The position numbers and the translations under genes were made by a program. Of a stretch of DNA of 9,899 nucleotides, positions 1-6,827 are shown piece after piece. The notes beneath the pieces were generated by a model. That model searched no databases. It worked only from the letters and a program-made list of their open reading frames with translations, and was not told where the DNA came from. How positions within the stretch are numbered: the stretch's first letter is position 1; each line of letters begins with the position of its first letter. Where the stretch lies: assembly GCA_934096755.1 (NCBI GenBank), contig CAKOMU010000035.1:1-9899 (forward strand), read 5' to 3'. Source of the stretch: an uncultured Bacilli bacterium. Lineage in GTDB: Bacteria; Bacillota_I; Bacilli_A; RF39; UBA660.

Positions 1-2
1 CT

Positions 3-356
3 TTAGCACCGATGATTAAAAGGAGTGATGAACGTCTTGATTTTACTACGAATGGACAAAATATCATTAATAAAATTCGCGGCTTAAATCCTTGGCCTTT
101 AGCTAATATTAACTTAAATCATCAAGAAATAAAGGTGATAGATGCTTATTTTCAAAAAAGTAATGTTACCTCTTGCGGCCAAATAGTAAAAATCGATAAG
201 AAAAATTTAGCAATTAGTTGTCAAGATGGCTTGATATATTTAACTAAAATTAAACCTAGTGGTAAAAATGTCATGGATATAACCAGTTTCTTAAATGGAA
301 TTGATAAAGAAAAATATCAAAATATGGTGGTAGCAAATGAAAACAAATCTAAATAG
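3..356 (+). CDS. fmt: Methionyl-tRNA formyltransferase, C-terminal part (5' end outside window)
   Basis: Fmt formylates the methionyl group of initiator tRNA, using 10-formyl-tetrahydrofolate, in the cytoplasm. Only about the last 117 codons are here; the frame is open back to base 3, reading LAPMIKRSDERLDF, so the ATG at 12 is internal and not the start. The segment matches the end of the catalytic domain and the C-terminal tRNA-binding (OB-like) domain: the family pattern 'APMIKREDERIDF' followed by 'IRGLNPWP' is seen nearly intact (NPWP near base 90). The catalytic N-terminal domain with the formyl-folate site lies upstream and cannot be judged. The gene ends at TAG 354-356 and overlaps the next gene by 20 nt, which suggests shared transcription and translational coupling. 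In B. subtilis fmt is followed by rsmB; here it is not. The family call is secure despite truncation. Confidence 0.93.
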   Translation, partial: LAPMIKRSDERLDFTTNGQNIINKIRGLNPWPLANINLNHQEIKVIDAYFQKSNVTSCGQIVKIDKKNLAISCQDGLIYLTKIKPSGKNVMDITSFLNGIDKEKYQNMVVANENKSK

Positions 357-936
357 TCAACAAGTTGCTTTAATTAAACTGGGATTGTGGGTCGTCTTTA
401 TTGCAGTTGTCATGTTTGTTTTAAATATTGGTAATCATAATAAAGATACCGAGACCAAAACAGAAGAAAATGTCTTTTTAAGTTATGAAAAAATGCAAGA
501 TGAAATATTAAATAGTGATTATCTTTATCATTTTGTTGTTAATAATGCCGATACTAAAATAATCTATGAGGGTATCAAAAAAGATAATGTCATTACAGGG
601 TTTAAAGAAACAAGTGAAGAAATTTTAAAATATCAAATAAAAGATAATCAAGTATCCATAATTACCTTAGAAAACACGGAACTCATACCGGATTTATATA
701 GTCCATTTTTGGCAGACTATTTAAATATTTCTCAATTAATCAATTATCTTAAGACTTTATCATATACTACAGTAAAAAACGAAAGTACTAGAGAAATCAA
801 ATATACTTTCAATGATGGGGAAATTTTAGTTAAGACCGATTTAAAACATTTAACTAGTATTCACATTCAAAAAAATGATACTAACTATGTCTTAGAATTT
901 ACAAACATAGGAAATTGTGATAACATTAACCTATGA
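337..936 (+). CDS. Unknown single-pass membrane protein
   Basis: I do not recognise this 199-residue protein. It starts with about 11 polar/basic residues, then one hydrophobic segment at roughly residues 12-31 (KLGLWVVFIAVVMFVLNI). There is no cysteine lipobox, so it is probably an uncleaved N-terminal anchor with the rest outside the cell. The remaining ~165 residues are hydrophilic, rich in Lys, Asn, Asp and Thr, and alternate short beta-like stretches (for example TKIIYEGIKKDNVITGF and NQVSIITLEN), suggesting a small all-beta or alpha/beta extracytoplasmic domain. I see no catalytic motif. The start at 337 has a GGTGG ribosome-binding site at 326-330, 6 nt upstream. It overlaps fmt by 20 nt and its TGA stop overlaps the longer possible start of the next gene, so it is very probably cotranscribed with the phosphatidyltransferase. 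It occupies the position where rsmB sits in typical Firmicutes. The gene is convincing; the function is unknown. Confidence 0.8.
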   Translation: MKTNLNSQQVALIKLGLWVVFIAVVMFVLNIGNHNKDTETKTEENVFLSYEKMQDEILNSDYLYHFVVNNADTKIIYEGIKKDNVITGFKETSEEILKYQIKDNQVSIITLENTELIPDLYSPFLADYLNISQLINYLKTLSYTTVKNESTREIKYTFNDGEILVKTDLKHLTSIHIQKNDTNYVLEFTNIGNCDNINL

Positions 937-941
937 TGGTC

Positions 942-945
942 GAGG
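942..945 (+). promoter_or_regulatory. Ribosome-binding site that favours the 951 start of the phosphatidyltransferase
   Basis: GAGG lies 5 nt before the ATG at 951. The earlier in-frame ATGs at 933 and 936 have no purine-rich site upstream (the sequence there is AACATTAACCT). Starting at 951 also gives a protein beginning MNKKWFYFIITNFITLLR, which resembles the usual short N terminus of PgsA-like enzymes. The ATG at 933 would overlap the upstream TGA as ATGA, so re-initiation there is not excluded. Confidence 0.6.
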
Positions 946-950
946 TAAAT

Positions 951-1697
951 ATGAATAAAAAGTGGTTTTATTTTATCATAACAAATTTTATAACATTATT
1001 AAGAGTGATAGGAATATTTGCGCTTATTCCAGTTTATAAAAACTTCGGCGGTTTAGCTTGTTTCTTACTATCATCATTTTGCTTTCTTACCGATTGTTTA
1101 GATGGCTTACTTGCACGTAAGTTGCAAAGTTCTACTTTTTTTGGTAGTCTTTTTGATGCTCTAAGTGATAAAGCTTTTTTAGTAGTCAATATGTTTTTAC
1201 TAATGTCGATGACTGAATTTGCCATTATTCCTATCTTGCTTGAACTATCAATTGCAATGGTTCAAAGTTATAAATATGAAAAACAAATGAATATTCAGGC
1301 TAATATTATTGGCAAAACAAAAATGTGGGTAGCAGGTATATGCATATCATTATCTTATATTTTATTAGATCAACGATTCATTAACAGCCTAGGTTTATTA
1401 GGCAATCAAATTAAACAAATACCAGAAGCTGGACTATTATCTATTGTCTTAGTTCCTCTTGTTTTGAGTGAAATTGTAACCTTGATTAGTTATATTGTTG
1501 AATATTTTGGCTTTAAACATCAAATGACTGTAGACAGCTTACAAAAAAAAGCTCAAGAAGAAGAAAAAATCATGCAGGCGATGCGTGAAATTTCTTTAAA
1601 GGATTTAATGTTTAATCATAAATATTATGAAATATATAAAGATCAAGGTAATCTAAAATTAATTAGAAGTTTAGCCAAAAGAAATAAAGAAAAATAG
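951..1697 (+). CDS. CDP-alcohol phosphatidyltransferase family protein, PgsA-like
   Basis: This integral membrane enzyme of about 248 residues most likely transfers a phosphatidyl group from CDP-diacylglycerol to an alcohol, probably glycerol-3-phosphate (the first step to phosphatidylglycerol). The full family signature is visible: D48-x2-D51-G52-x2-A55-R56-x8-G65-x3-D69-x3-D73, with all four metal/CDP-binding aspartates intact. A NFITLLRV stretch near the N terminus and GKTKM near residues 121-125 (compare GKxKT of PgsA) favour the PGP synthase subgroup over phosphatidylserine or cardiolipin enzymes. Several hydrophobic helices span roughly residues 10-185. Unusually, a charged tail of about 55-60 residues follows, with the run KKAQEEEKIMQ suggesting a helix; typical PgsA proteins are about 180-195 residues. 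The 951 start is preferred because of its ribosome-binding site; an alternative start is 933. The terminator follows directly. The family is secure; the exact alcohol substrate is inferred. Confidence 0.85.
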   Translation: MNKKWFYFIITNFITLLRVIGIFALIPVYKNFGGLACFLLSSFCFLTDCLDGLLARKLQSSTFFGSLFDALSDKAFLVVNMFLLMSMTEFAIIPILLELSIAMVQSYKYEKQMNIQANIIGKTKMWVAGICISLSYILLDQRFINSLGLLGNQIKQIPEAGLLSIVLVPLVLSEIVTLISYIVEYFGFKHQMTVDSLQKKAQEEEKIMQAMREISLKDLMFNHKYYEIYKDQGNLKLIRSLAKRNKEK

Positions 1698-1699
1698 CC

Positions 1700-1727
1700 A
1701 AAAAAGTGCCAATCCGCACTTTTTTTA
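1700..1727 (+). terminator. Rho-independent terminator after the phosphatidyltransferase
   Basis: The arm AAAAAAGTGC (1700-1709) pairs with GCACTTTTTT (1716-1725) around a six-base loop CAATCC. The T run of seven (1720-1726) doubles as 3' arm and U-tract. It begins 2 nt after the stop codon and separates the fmt-side genes from the rlmN operon. Confidence 0.85.
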
Positions 1728-1737
1728 TGGTCTAATA

Positions 1738-1766
1738 TAGACAAACTATATTAAATTTAGTAAAAT
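1738..1766 (+). promoter_or_regulatory. Sigma-A-type promoter for the rlmN-prpC-prkC-rsgA-rpe operon
   Basis: -35 TAGACA (1738-1743, one mismatch to TTGACA), a 17-nt spacer, and -10 TAAAAT (1761-1766, one mismatch to TATAAT). Transcription would start near 1773, leaving a leader of about 18 nt before the rlmN ATG. The leader is purine-rich (GAAAGAGAAAAAG) but lacks a strong Shine-Dalgarno. The position directly after a terminator supports the call. Confidence 0.65.
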
Positions 1767-1790
1767 TAACAATAGAAAGAGAAAAAGAAT

Positions 1791-2807
1791 ATGGAAAATA
1801 TATTTGGATATACTAAACAAATGCTTGAAGACTATTTTTTTAATATTGGGGAAAAAAAATTTAAGGCTACCCAAGTTTTTGAGTGGTTATATATTCATAA
1901 AGTAACTAACCCTTTAGAGTTTAGCAATATCAAAAAAGATTTACAAGCTAAGCTACAAGAATCATTTTCTTTTGACTTTATTAAAATAGAGATAGTAGAA
2001 GAAGGTCCTTTAGTCAAAAAATTCTTATTTCGACTTTTAGATGGAGAAAAAATAGAAGCTGTTTTGATGGAACATGATTATGGCTTATCAGTTTGTGTCT
2101 CTAGTCAAGTTGGTTGTAATATGGGCTGCCGTTTTTGCGAAAGTGGTCGTTTAAAAAAAGTTCGTAATTTAGAAACTTACGAAATAGTAGAACAAATTTT
2201 GTTGATTGAATCATATATTCAAAAAAGAATTGATAGTGTAGTTTTAATGGGAATAGGTGAACCGTTTGATAATTATGATAATATTATCAAATTTATAAAA
2301 ATCATTAATGATCCTAAAGGTTTAGCAATTGGTGCTCGGCATATTACTGTTTCCACTTGTGGTTTAGTACCTAAAATAAATGAATTTAGTAGCTTAGATT
2401 TACAAGTTAATTTAGCTTTATCTCTTCATGCCGCTGACAATGAGACGCGAGGTAAGATTATGCCTATTAATAAGGCTTATTCATTAGAAGAAGTTATGGA
2501 TAGTATAAACAAATATATTGCTAAAACTAATCGTCGGGTAACGATTGAATATGTCATGCTAAAAGGAGTCAATGATCGCCTTAGTGATGCCATAAATTTA
2601 GCTAAATTATTAAAAGATATGAATGTTTATGTTAATTTGATTCCATATAATGAAACCAATAACATAGATTTTTATAAGAGTCCGGAGGTAAACATTCGCA
2701 AATTTTATGAAAAGCTAAAAAGTTTAAAAATAAATGTTACCATTCGTAAAGAGTTTGGTGGCCAAATAAAAGCGGCCTGTGGTCAGCTTAGAAGTGAGAG
2801 TGATTAA
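1791..2807 (+). CDS. rlmN: 23S rRNA (adenine2503-C2)-methyltransferase, RlmN family radical SAM enzyme
   Basis: RlmN uses two SAM molecules and a 4Fe-4S cluster to methylate C2 of A2503 in 23S rRNA (and A37 of some tRNAs), tuning the peptide exit tunnel and decoding. At 338 residues it is near the family size (~345-385). The N-terminal accessory domain is seen at residues 1-60. The cluster motif C109-x3-C113-x2-C116 lies inside SQVGCNMGCRFC. The two functional cysteines are present: C102 in SVCVSSQVGC, and the methyl-carrying C330 in AACGQL. GEP at about 158 (MGIGEPFDNYDN), LSLHA and TIEYVML are further family blocks. After the third cluster cysteine the sequence is ESGRLKK instead of the common A/S-T-G type, so this is a divergent subgroup. 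The RlmN-type N terminus and VSSQVG block argue against the resistance paralogue Cfr, but that separation needs a tree. It is the first gene of the operon and overlaps prpC. Confidence 0.92.
   Translation: MENIFGYTKQMLEDYFFNIGEKKFKATQVFEWLYIHKVTNPLEFSNIKKDLQAKLQESFSFDFIKIEIVEEGPLVKKFLFRLLDGEKIEAVLMEHDYGLSVCVSSQVGCNMGCRFCESGRLKKVRNLETYEIVEQILLIESYIQKRIDSVVLMGIGEPFDNYDNIIKFIKIINDPKGLAIGARHITVSTCGLVPKINEFSSLDLQVNLALSLHAADNETRGKIMPINKAYSLEEVMDSINKYIAKTNRRVTIEYVMLKGVNDRLSDAINLAKLLKDMNVYVNLIPYNETNNIDFYKSPEVNIRKFYEKLKSLKINVTIRKEFGGQIKAACGQLRSESD
2787..2799 (+). promoter_or_regulatory. Weak ribosome-binding region before the GTG start of prpC
   Basis: CTTAGAAGTGAGA precedes the GTG at 2800. It contains only weak purine pairing (AGAAG, GAG). 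The GTG codons at 2779 and 2794 have no better site. 2800 is chosen because the protein then begins a few residues before the conserved TDTG block, as in B. subtilis PrpC. The start may depend on coupling to rlmN translation, since GTGATTAA contains both the start and the upstream stop. Confidence 0.45.
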
Positions 2808-3555
2808 TACGAAATCTTTTTATTTAACCGACACTGGTCGTGTAAGAGAACATAATGAAGACAGTGTTACTATTTTAAAAAATTTAAATGATGAATACTT
2901 AGTCGTAGTTGCTGATGGTATGGGTGGTCATCGTAAAGGAGAAGTCGCTAGTGCTCTAACTGTTGCTCATCTTGGTAAAAGATTTACAGAAAGTGCTTCG
3001 ATTGGAACTAAAATAGATGCCGTCAACTGGTTAAGTGATAACATTTGTGAGATCAATCGAGAAATTCTCGATTATGGCGAACAAAATGAAAATTCTAAAG
3101 GTCTAGGTACAACCGTTGTAGCGGCGATAGTAACTAAAGAATTTTTAATTTTTGCCAATATTGGAGATTCATCTGGTTACGTTATGAAAAATAATAAATT
3201 ACATCGTGTTACTAAACCACATACTCTTGTTAATCTCTTGGTGGATGCCGGTGATTTAACGGAAGAAGAAGCTAAAAATCATCCTAAGAAAAACGTTTTA
3301 ATGAAAGCTTTAGGGGCTGCTGAAAAATGTGAACCTGATATTTTTGATGTCGATAATGAAAGTGAAGCTGTCTTTCTATGTAGTGATGGCTTAACTGGTA
3401 TGCTTACTGATGAACAAATCGAAAAAGTATTACTGGAAAATGACTTAACTGTAGAAGAAAAAGTGGTCAAATTAATCAAAAAATGCAATGCTAGAGGAGG
3501 AAATGATAATATTTCCGTTGCTTATTTAATTAGAGAAAGTGGTGATATAGCATGA
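2800..3555 (+). CDS. prpC: PP2C-family Ser/Thr protein phosphatase, partner of PrkC
   Basis: A metal-dependent phosphatase (PrpC/Stp type) of about 251 residues that dephosphorylates the adjacent PrkC kinase and its targets in the cytoplasm. PP2C motifs appear in order: TDTGRVREHNED with E20/D21; VADGMGGH with D39/G40; GLGTTVV near 101; IGDSS near 122-125; HPKKNVLMKALG near 161; LCSDGL with D196; and GGNDN with D236/N237. The metal-binding acidic residues (D21, D39, D196, D236) are all there. Two features differ from the usual sequence: the common GDSR is GDSS here, and the start codon is GTG, not ATG. Starts at 2779 or 2794 are possible but would add residues with no family match. It overlaps rlmN by 8 nt (GTGATTAA) and prkC by ATGA, the tight coupling typical of this phosphatase-kinase pair. 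Confidence 0.92.
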   Translation: MINTKSFYLTDTGRVREHNEDSVTILKNLNDEYLVVVADGMGGHRKGEVASALTVAHLGKRFTESASIGTKIDAVNWLSDNICEINREILDYGEQNENSKGLGTTVVAAIVTKEFLIFANIGDSSGYVMKNNKLHRVTKPHTLVNLLVDAGDLTEEEAKNHPKKNVLMKALGAAEKCEPDIFDVDNESEAVFLCSDGLTGMLTDEQIEKVLLENDLTVEEKVVKLIKKCNARGGNDNISVAYLIRESGDIA

Positions 3556-5300
3556 TTATGAAGGGGCAAAAGATTAGTGACCGATATCAAATTATTAAAT
3601 CAATTGGTGAAGGTGGCATGGCCAATGTTTACTTAGCTTACGATACCATCTTAGACCGTAATGTGGCTGTCAAAGTTTTAAGAGGAGATTTAGCTAACGA
3701 CGAAAAATTTGTAAGACGTTTTCAAAGAGAAGCCTTATCAGCAAGTTCTTTATCAAATCCCAATATAGTTGAAGTCTATGATGTTGGTGAAGATAATGGC
3801 GAATATTATATTGTCATGGAATATGTTGAAGGTAAACACTTAAAAAATCTTATTAAAAAACGGGGAAAATTAACCGTACCAGAAGTTGTCGATATTACGT
3901 TACAAATAACTAATGGTCTTAGTGTTGCGCATGACTCCTATATAATTCATCGTGATATCAAGCCACAAAACATTTTAATATTAGACAATGGCATGATTAA
4001 AATTACTGATTTTGGTATTGCCGTTGCGATGAACGCCACCCAACTGACGCAAACAAATTCGGTGATGGGTAGTGTGCATTACTTACCGCCTGAACAAGCT
4101 AGTGGTAAAGGTGCTACTTTGCAAAGTGATATTTATTCAATCGGTATTTTAATGTATGAATTGCTAACTGGTAAATTACCATTTCGCGGTGATAACGCTG
4201 TCGAAATTGCTCTTAAACACTTAAAAGAACCGATGCCTAGTATTCGGGATGAAATACCTGATATACCTCAAAGTGTTGAAAACATTATTTTAAAAGCCAC
4301 AGCTAAGAATCCTAAAAATCGTTATGCTGATGCCAGAGAGATGCATGAAGATTTAAAAACTTGTCTTGATGAATCGCGAGCAAATGAATTAAAAATAACT
4401 TTTAAATATCCAGAAAACGATTATGACGATACCCGTTTAATTAAACCAGTTAAAGCGGAAAAAAGTGTGGATAAAATTGATAAAGTAGGTGAAGATACTA
4501 TGAAAAAGAAAGTGAAAAAAACTGAAGTTAGTCAAAATAAATTAGTTATTATTTTAGCAAGTATTTTTGTGGGACTGGTTGTTTTAGTAACTACCATTGT
4601 CGTTTTAATACCTCATATTACTTCGGCTAAACAAAAAGCTATACCAGATGTTTCTGGCAAAAGTGTCACAGAGGCTATCAAAATATTGCAAGATGCTGGA
4701 TTTAATATTAGTGATGAACAAAGAGAAGAAGCTAATGATACAGTAACTGAAGGAGATGTAAGTAAAACATCACCAGCCGCCGGCTCGATTCGTAAAGAAG
4801 GAACTGATATTATTCTTTATATTTCTCTTGGTGATGTTAAAGTAGAAATAGAGGATTATACAGGCAAAACAGCGGCAGAAATAAAAGGAAAATTAGAAGC
4901 TTTAAAACTAAATGTTTTAATTGAAAAAAAAGAAGTTGACTTAGATCAAACTAATGATTATAAAGAAGGCGTAATTATTGATCAATCAATTAAATCTGGT
5001 GAAAAGTTATCAGAAGGTGATACAATAACTTTATATGTTCCTAAATTAGATAATAAATACCCAAATTTTGTTAATGATGACTTTTCTTTAGATGAAGTTC
5101 AAAATTTTGCTGATAACTATGGAGTGGTTTTAACAATTAATTATGAAGAAACGAGTGAATATCCAGAAGGTAAGATTTTGAAACAAAGTAGGGCAGCCGG
5201 TACTACAGTAGTAAGTGGAGCAAGATTAACTATAACAGTAGCTAAAGCTCATGATCAATCTAGTAGTACTGATAATCCTGATAGTGGGGAATTGGAATAA
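3552..5300 (+). CDS. prkC: PASTA-domain Ser/Thr protein kinase
   Basis: A membrane-spanning eukaryotic-like kinase of 582 residues that senses peptidoglycan fragments/lipid II outside the cell and phosphorylates cytoplasmic targets. The kinase domain spans residues ~12-272: glycine loop GEGGMANV (19-26), ATP lysine K41, helix-C E60, HRDIKPQN with D135 and N140, DFG at 153-155, activation loop with several Thr (ATQLTQTNS) and GSVHYLPPEQ. A basic juxtamembrane linker (~285-330) precedes one transmembrane helix (~331-354). Three PASTA repeats follow at about 364-427, 429-497 and 503-566, then a short Ser/Asp-rich tail. All catalytic residues are intact, so it should be active. The start at 3552 has GGTGA at 3541-3545, 6 nt upstream; the in-frame ATG at 3558 is too far from it. 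It overlaps prpC by ATGA and rsgA by 1 nt. Confidence 0.96.
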   Translation: MIMKGQKISDRYQIIKSIGEGGMANVYLAYDTILDRNVAVKVLRGDLANDEKFVRRFQREALSASSLSNPNIVEVYDVGEDNGEYYIVMEYVEGKHLKNLIKKRGKLTVPEVVDITLQITNGLSVAHDSYIIHRDIKPQNILILDNGMIKITDFGIAVAMNATQLTQTNSVMGSVHYLPPEQASGKGATLQSDIYSIGILMYELLTGKLPFRGDNAVEIALKHLKEPMPSIRDEIPDIPQSVENIILKATAKNPKNRYADAREMHEDLKTCLDESRANELKITFKYPENDYDDTRLIKPVKAEKSVDKIDKVGEDTMKKKVKKTEVSQNKLVIILASIFVGLVVLVTTIVVLIPHITSAKQKAIPDVSGKSVTEAIKILQDAGFNISDEQREEANDTVTEGDVSKTSPAAGSIRKEGTDIILYISLGDVKVEIEDYTGKTAAEIKGKLEALKLNVLIEKKEVDLDQTNDYKEGVIIDQSIKSGEKLSEGDTITLYVPKLDNKYPNFVNDDFSLDEVQNFADNYGVVLTINYEETSEYPEGKILKQSRAAGTTVVSGARLTITVAKAHDQSSSTDNPDSGELE

Positions 5301-6151
5301 TGGAAGGTAGAATTATTAAACAAATAAGTAATCAATACACTGTACAAGTAAATAATAATTATTATACTACACAAGCACGGGGAAAGTTTCGCAATATTGG
5401 GCTTTCCCCTTTAGTTGGTGATATTGTGGAAATTAATCCTGAAACCTTAACGATTGAAAAAATTAAACCACGCATAAATGAATTAGCACGACCAGTGGTC
5501 GCTAACATTGATATTGCCTTAATAGTTACAAGTTTAAAAAATCCTAACCTTTCTTTAAGTTTACTTGATAAACAAATTAGTATTATTAAAGCTCGACATA
5601 TTGAACCTGTTATTTGTTTTACTAAAATGGATCTTTTAAATAGTCAAGAAAAAAAAGATATTAAAAAATTAAAAAAATATTATACTAATTTAAATATAAA
5701 AATCGTAGATAATCGTCATTTAGGACACTTAAAAAGAGTTTTAAAAGACAAATTAGTGTGTCTTACCGGTCAAACTGGCGCGGGAAAATCAAGCTTATTA
5801 AATAAATTAGATAAAAGACTTAATTTAGAAACTAATCCAATTAGTAAAGCATTAAATCGAGGTGTTCATACTACTAGACATACTGAAATTTACCAAATAG
5901 GGAAAATATATTTTTGCGATACACCAGGTTTTTCTGCTTTAGATTTCCAGGATATAACTAAAGAAGAATTAAGAGATACTTTTGTAGAATTCCAAAATTA
6001 TCATTGTAAATTTCCAGATTGTTTTCATCAAAAAGAGAAAGGCTGTGAAGTTATTAAAGACGTTGGTACTAAAATATTGCCATCACGATACGTCAATTAC
6101 GGGAGGTTTTTAAATGAATGTCAAGAAAATAGTAATAAGTTATATAAGTAG
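5300..6151 (+). CDS. rsgA: Ribosome small-subunit-dependent GTPase RsgA
   Basis: RsgA (YloQ/YjeQ/CpgA) is a circularly permuted GTPase that checks late maturation of the 30S subunit; in Firmicutes it is a known PrkC substrate, which fits its place next to prkC. At 283 residues it is slightly shorter than B. subtilis (~298). Order seen: N-terminal OB-fold (~1-65), G4 TKMD (108-111), G1 GQTGAGKS (157-164), switch region RGVHTTRHTE (188-197), G3 DTPG (207-210), and the C-terminal zinc knuckle C236-x4-C241-x-H243-x5-C249. The G4-G1-G3 order confirms the permutation and all ligands are present. Its ATG shares one base with the prkC stop (TAATG), with GGGGA at 5286-5290 as ribosome-binding site. 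Its 3' end runs 38 nt into rpe. Confidence 0.96.
   Translation: MEGRIIKQISNQYTVQVNNNYYTTQARGKFRNIGLSPLVGDIVEINPETLTIEKIKPRINELARPVVANIDIALIVTSLKNPNLSLSLLDKQISIIKARHIEPVICFTKMDLLNSQEKKDIKKLKKYYTNLNIKIVDNRHLGHLKRVLKDKLVCLTGQTGAGKSSLLNKLDKRLNLETNPISKALNRGVHTTRHTEIYQIGKIYFCDTPGFSALDFQDITKEELRDTFVEFQNYHCKFPDCFHQKEKGCEVIKDVGTKILPSRYVNYGRFLNECQENSNKLYK
6101..6106 (+). promoter_or_regulatory. Strong ribosome-binding site for rpe inside rsgA
   Basis: GGGAGG lies 7 nt before the ATG at 6114, within the last codons of rsgA. It is one of the strongest Shine-Dalgarno sequences in the window and supports the long 38-nt overlap as real. Confidence 0.8.
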
Positions 6152-6761
6152 TCTTTATGATTATCAAAAAACGATAGCCTTAATTAATCAAACTTCAGCT
6201 TCCGGTATTCATGTCGATTTAATGGATGGCAAATATGTCGCTGCTAAAAACTTTGATATTAATAGTTTACCAGATTATTTTCTTTATAATCAAAAATCTT
6301 TAGATATACATGCAATGCTTAATAATCCTGAAGTAATATTACCAGATTTAATTAAACTAAGACCAGAATGTATTTATATTCATCCCAAGACTACAGATCT
6401 TATTCTTAATATTTATAAGTCTTTAGAACTAGAAAATATAAAAAGAGGTTTGGCTATTAATCCGGATGAAGAAATTACTTGCTATGAACATTTATTTCCA
6501 TTTGTAGATAGAATTTTACTGATGAGTGTAGTCCCTGGTAAAGGCGGTCAACAGTTTTTAGAAACGACAAAAGAGAGATTAGCCAAATTATTAATTTTAA
6601 AAGCTAAATATAACTTTGAAATATTCATTGATGGAGGAATTAATGATTTAACTATTAAGAAAGTAAAAGAAGCAGATGGTTTTGTTTCGGGATCTTATGT
6701 TTGTCAAAGTGATGATTATGAACAACAAATTACTAAATTAAAACAAGAAGTATCTTCATAA
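6114..6761 (+). CDS. rpe: Ribulose-phosphate 3-epimerase family protein
   Basis: A TIM-barrel epimerase of 215 residues, expected to interconvert D-ribulose 5-phosphate and D-xylulose 5-phosphate in the pentose phosphate pathway. Metal and catalytic positions of the family are visible: H33, D35 and M37 in GIHVDLMDG, H66 in LDIHAML, and D173 in FIDGGIND. The phosphate-binding region is seen as VVPGKGGQ (~139-145) and VSGSYV (~191-196). It is divergent: the N-terminal 'PSIL(S/A)' block reads SYISSL, 'TVNPGFGGQ' reads SVVPGKGGQ, and 'HVE' after strand 4 reads HPK. It could therefore have shifted specificity, for example towards another hexulose/pentulose phosphate as in AlsE. The position after rsgA is the conserved Firmicutes arrangement and supports rpe. 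thiN, which usually follows, is absent. Confidence 0.87.
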   Translation: MNVKKIVISYISSLYDYQKTIALINQTSASGIHVDLMDGKYVAAKNFDINSLPDYFLYNQKSLDIHAMLNNPEVILPDLIKLRPECIYIHPKTTDLILNIYKSLELENIKRGLAINPDEEITCYEHLFPFVDRILLMSVVPGKGGQQFLETTKERLAKLLILKAKYNFEIFIDGGINDLTIKKVKEADGFVSGSYVCQSDDYEQQITKLKQEVSS

Positions 6762-6774
6762 TGAAGATGCTTTT
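6748..6774 (+). terminator. Hairpin terminator at the end of the rlmN-rpe operon
   Basis: AAGTATCTTCA (6748-6758) pairs with TGAAGATGCTT (6762-6772), 11 bp with one G-U pair, around a three-base loop TAA, followed by a short T run (TTTT 6771-6774). The loop is exactly the rpe stop codon (6759-6761). The U-tract is short, so termination may be partial. Confidence 0.65.
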
Positions 6775-6778
6775 AATA

Positions 6779-6807
6779 TTGCACAATTTAAATAATGTTG
6801 TTATGAT
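6779..6807 (+). promoter_or_regulatory. Putative extended -10 promoter for priA
   Basis: -10 TATGAT (6802-6807, one mismatch) carries an upstream TG-T extension (6799-6801). A weak -35-like TTGCAC (6779-6784) sits 17 nt upstream. It falls between the rpe terminator and the strong priA ribosome-binding site AGGAG (6816-6820). Confidence 0.5.
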
Positions 6808-6827
6808 AAATAAAAAGGAGAGGTAAT

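Noticed and set aside
933..950. Start of the phosphatidyltransferase at ATG 933 (ATGA overlap with the upstream stop)
   Set aside because: No ribosome-binding site upstream, and the extra residues MMVEVN do not resemble the family N terminus; 951 has GAGG. Re-initiation at 933 remains possible.
1034..1225. Open frame on the minus strand inside the phosphatidyltransferase
   Set aside because: Lies wholly opposite a well-supported conserved gene, has no family resemblance, and is of low-complexity composition.
337..1697. Possible UGA-as-tryptophan code (Mycoplasma-like)
   Set aside because: Trp positions use TGG, and TGA falls at sensible gene ends (936, 3555, 9712), so the standard code applies.
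3279..3488. Open frame on the minus strand inside prpC
   Set aside because: Ser/Thr-rich translation typical of an antisense shadow of a conserved gene.
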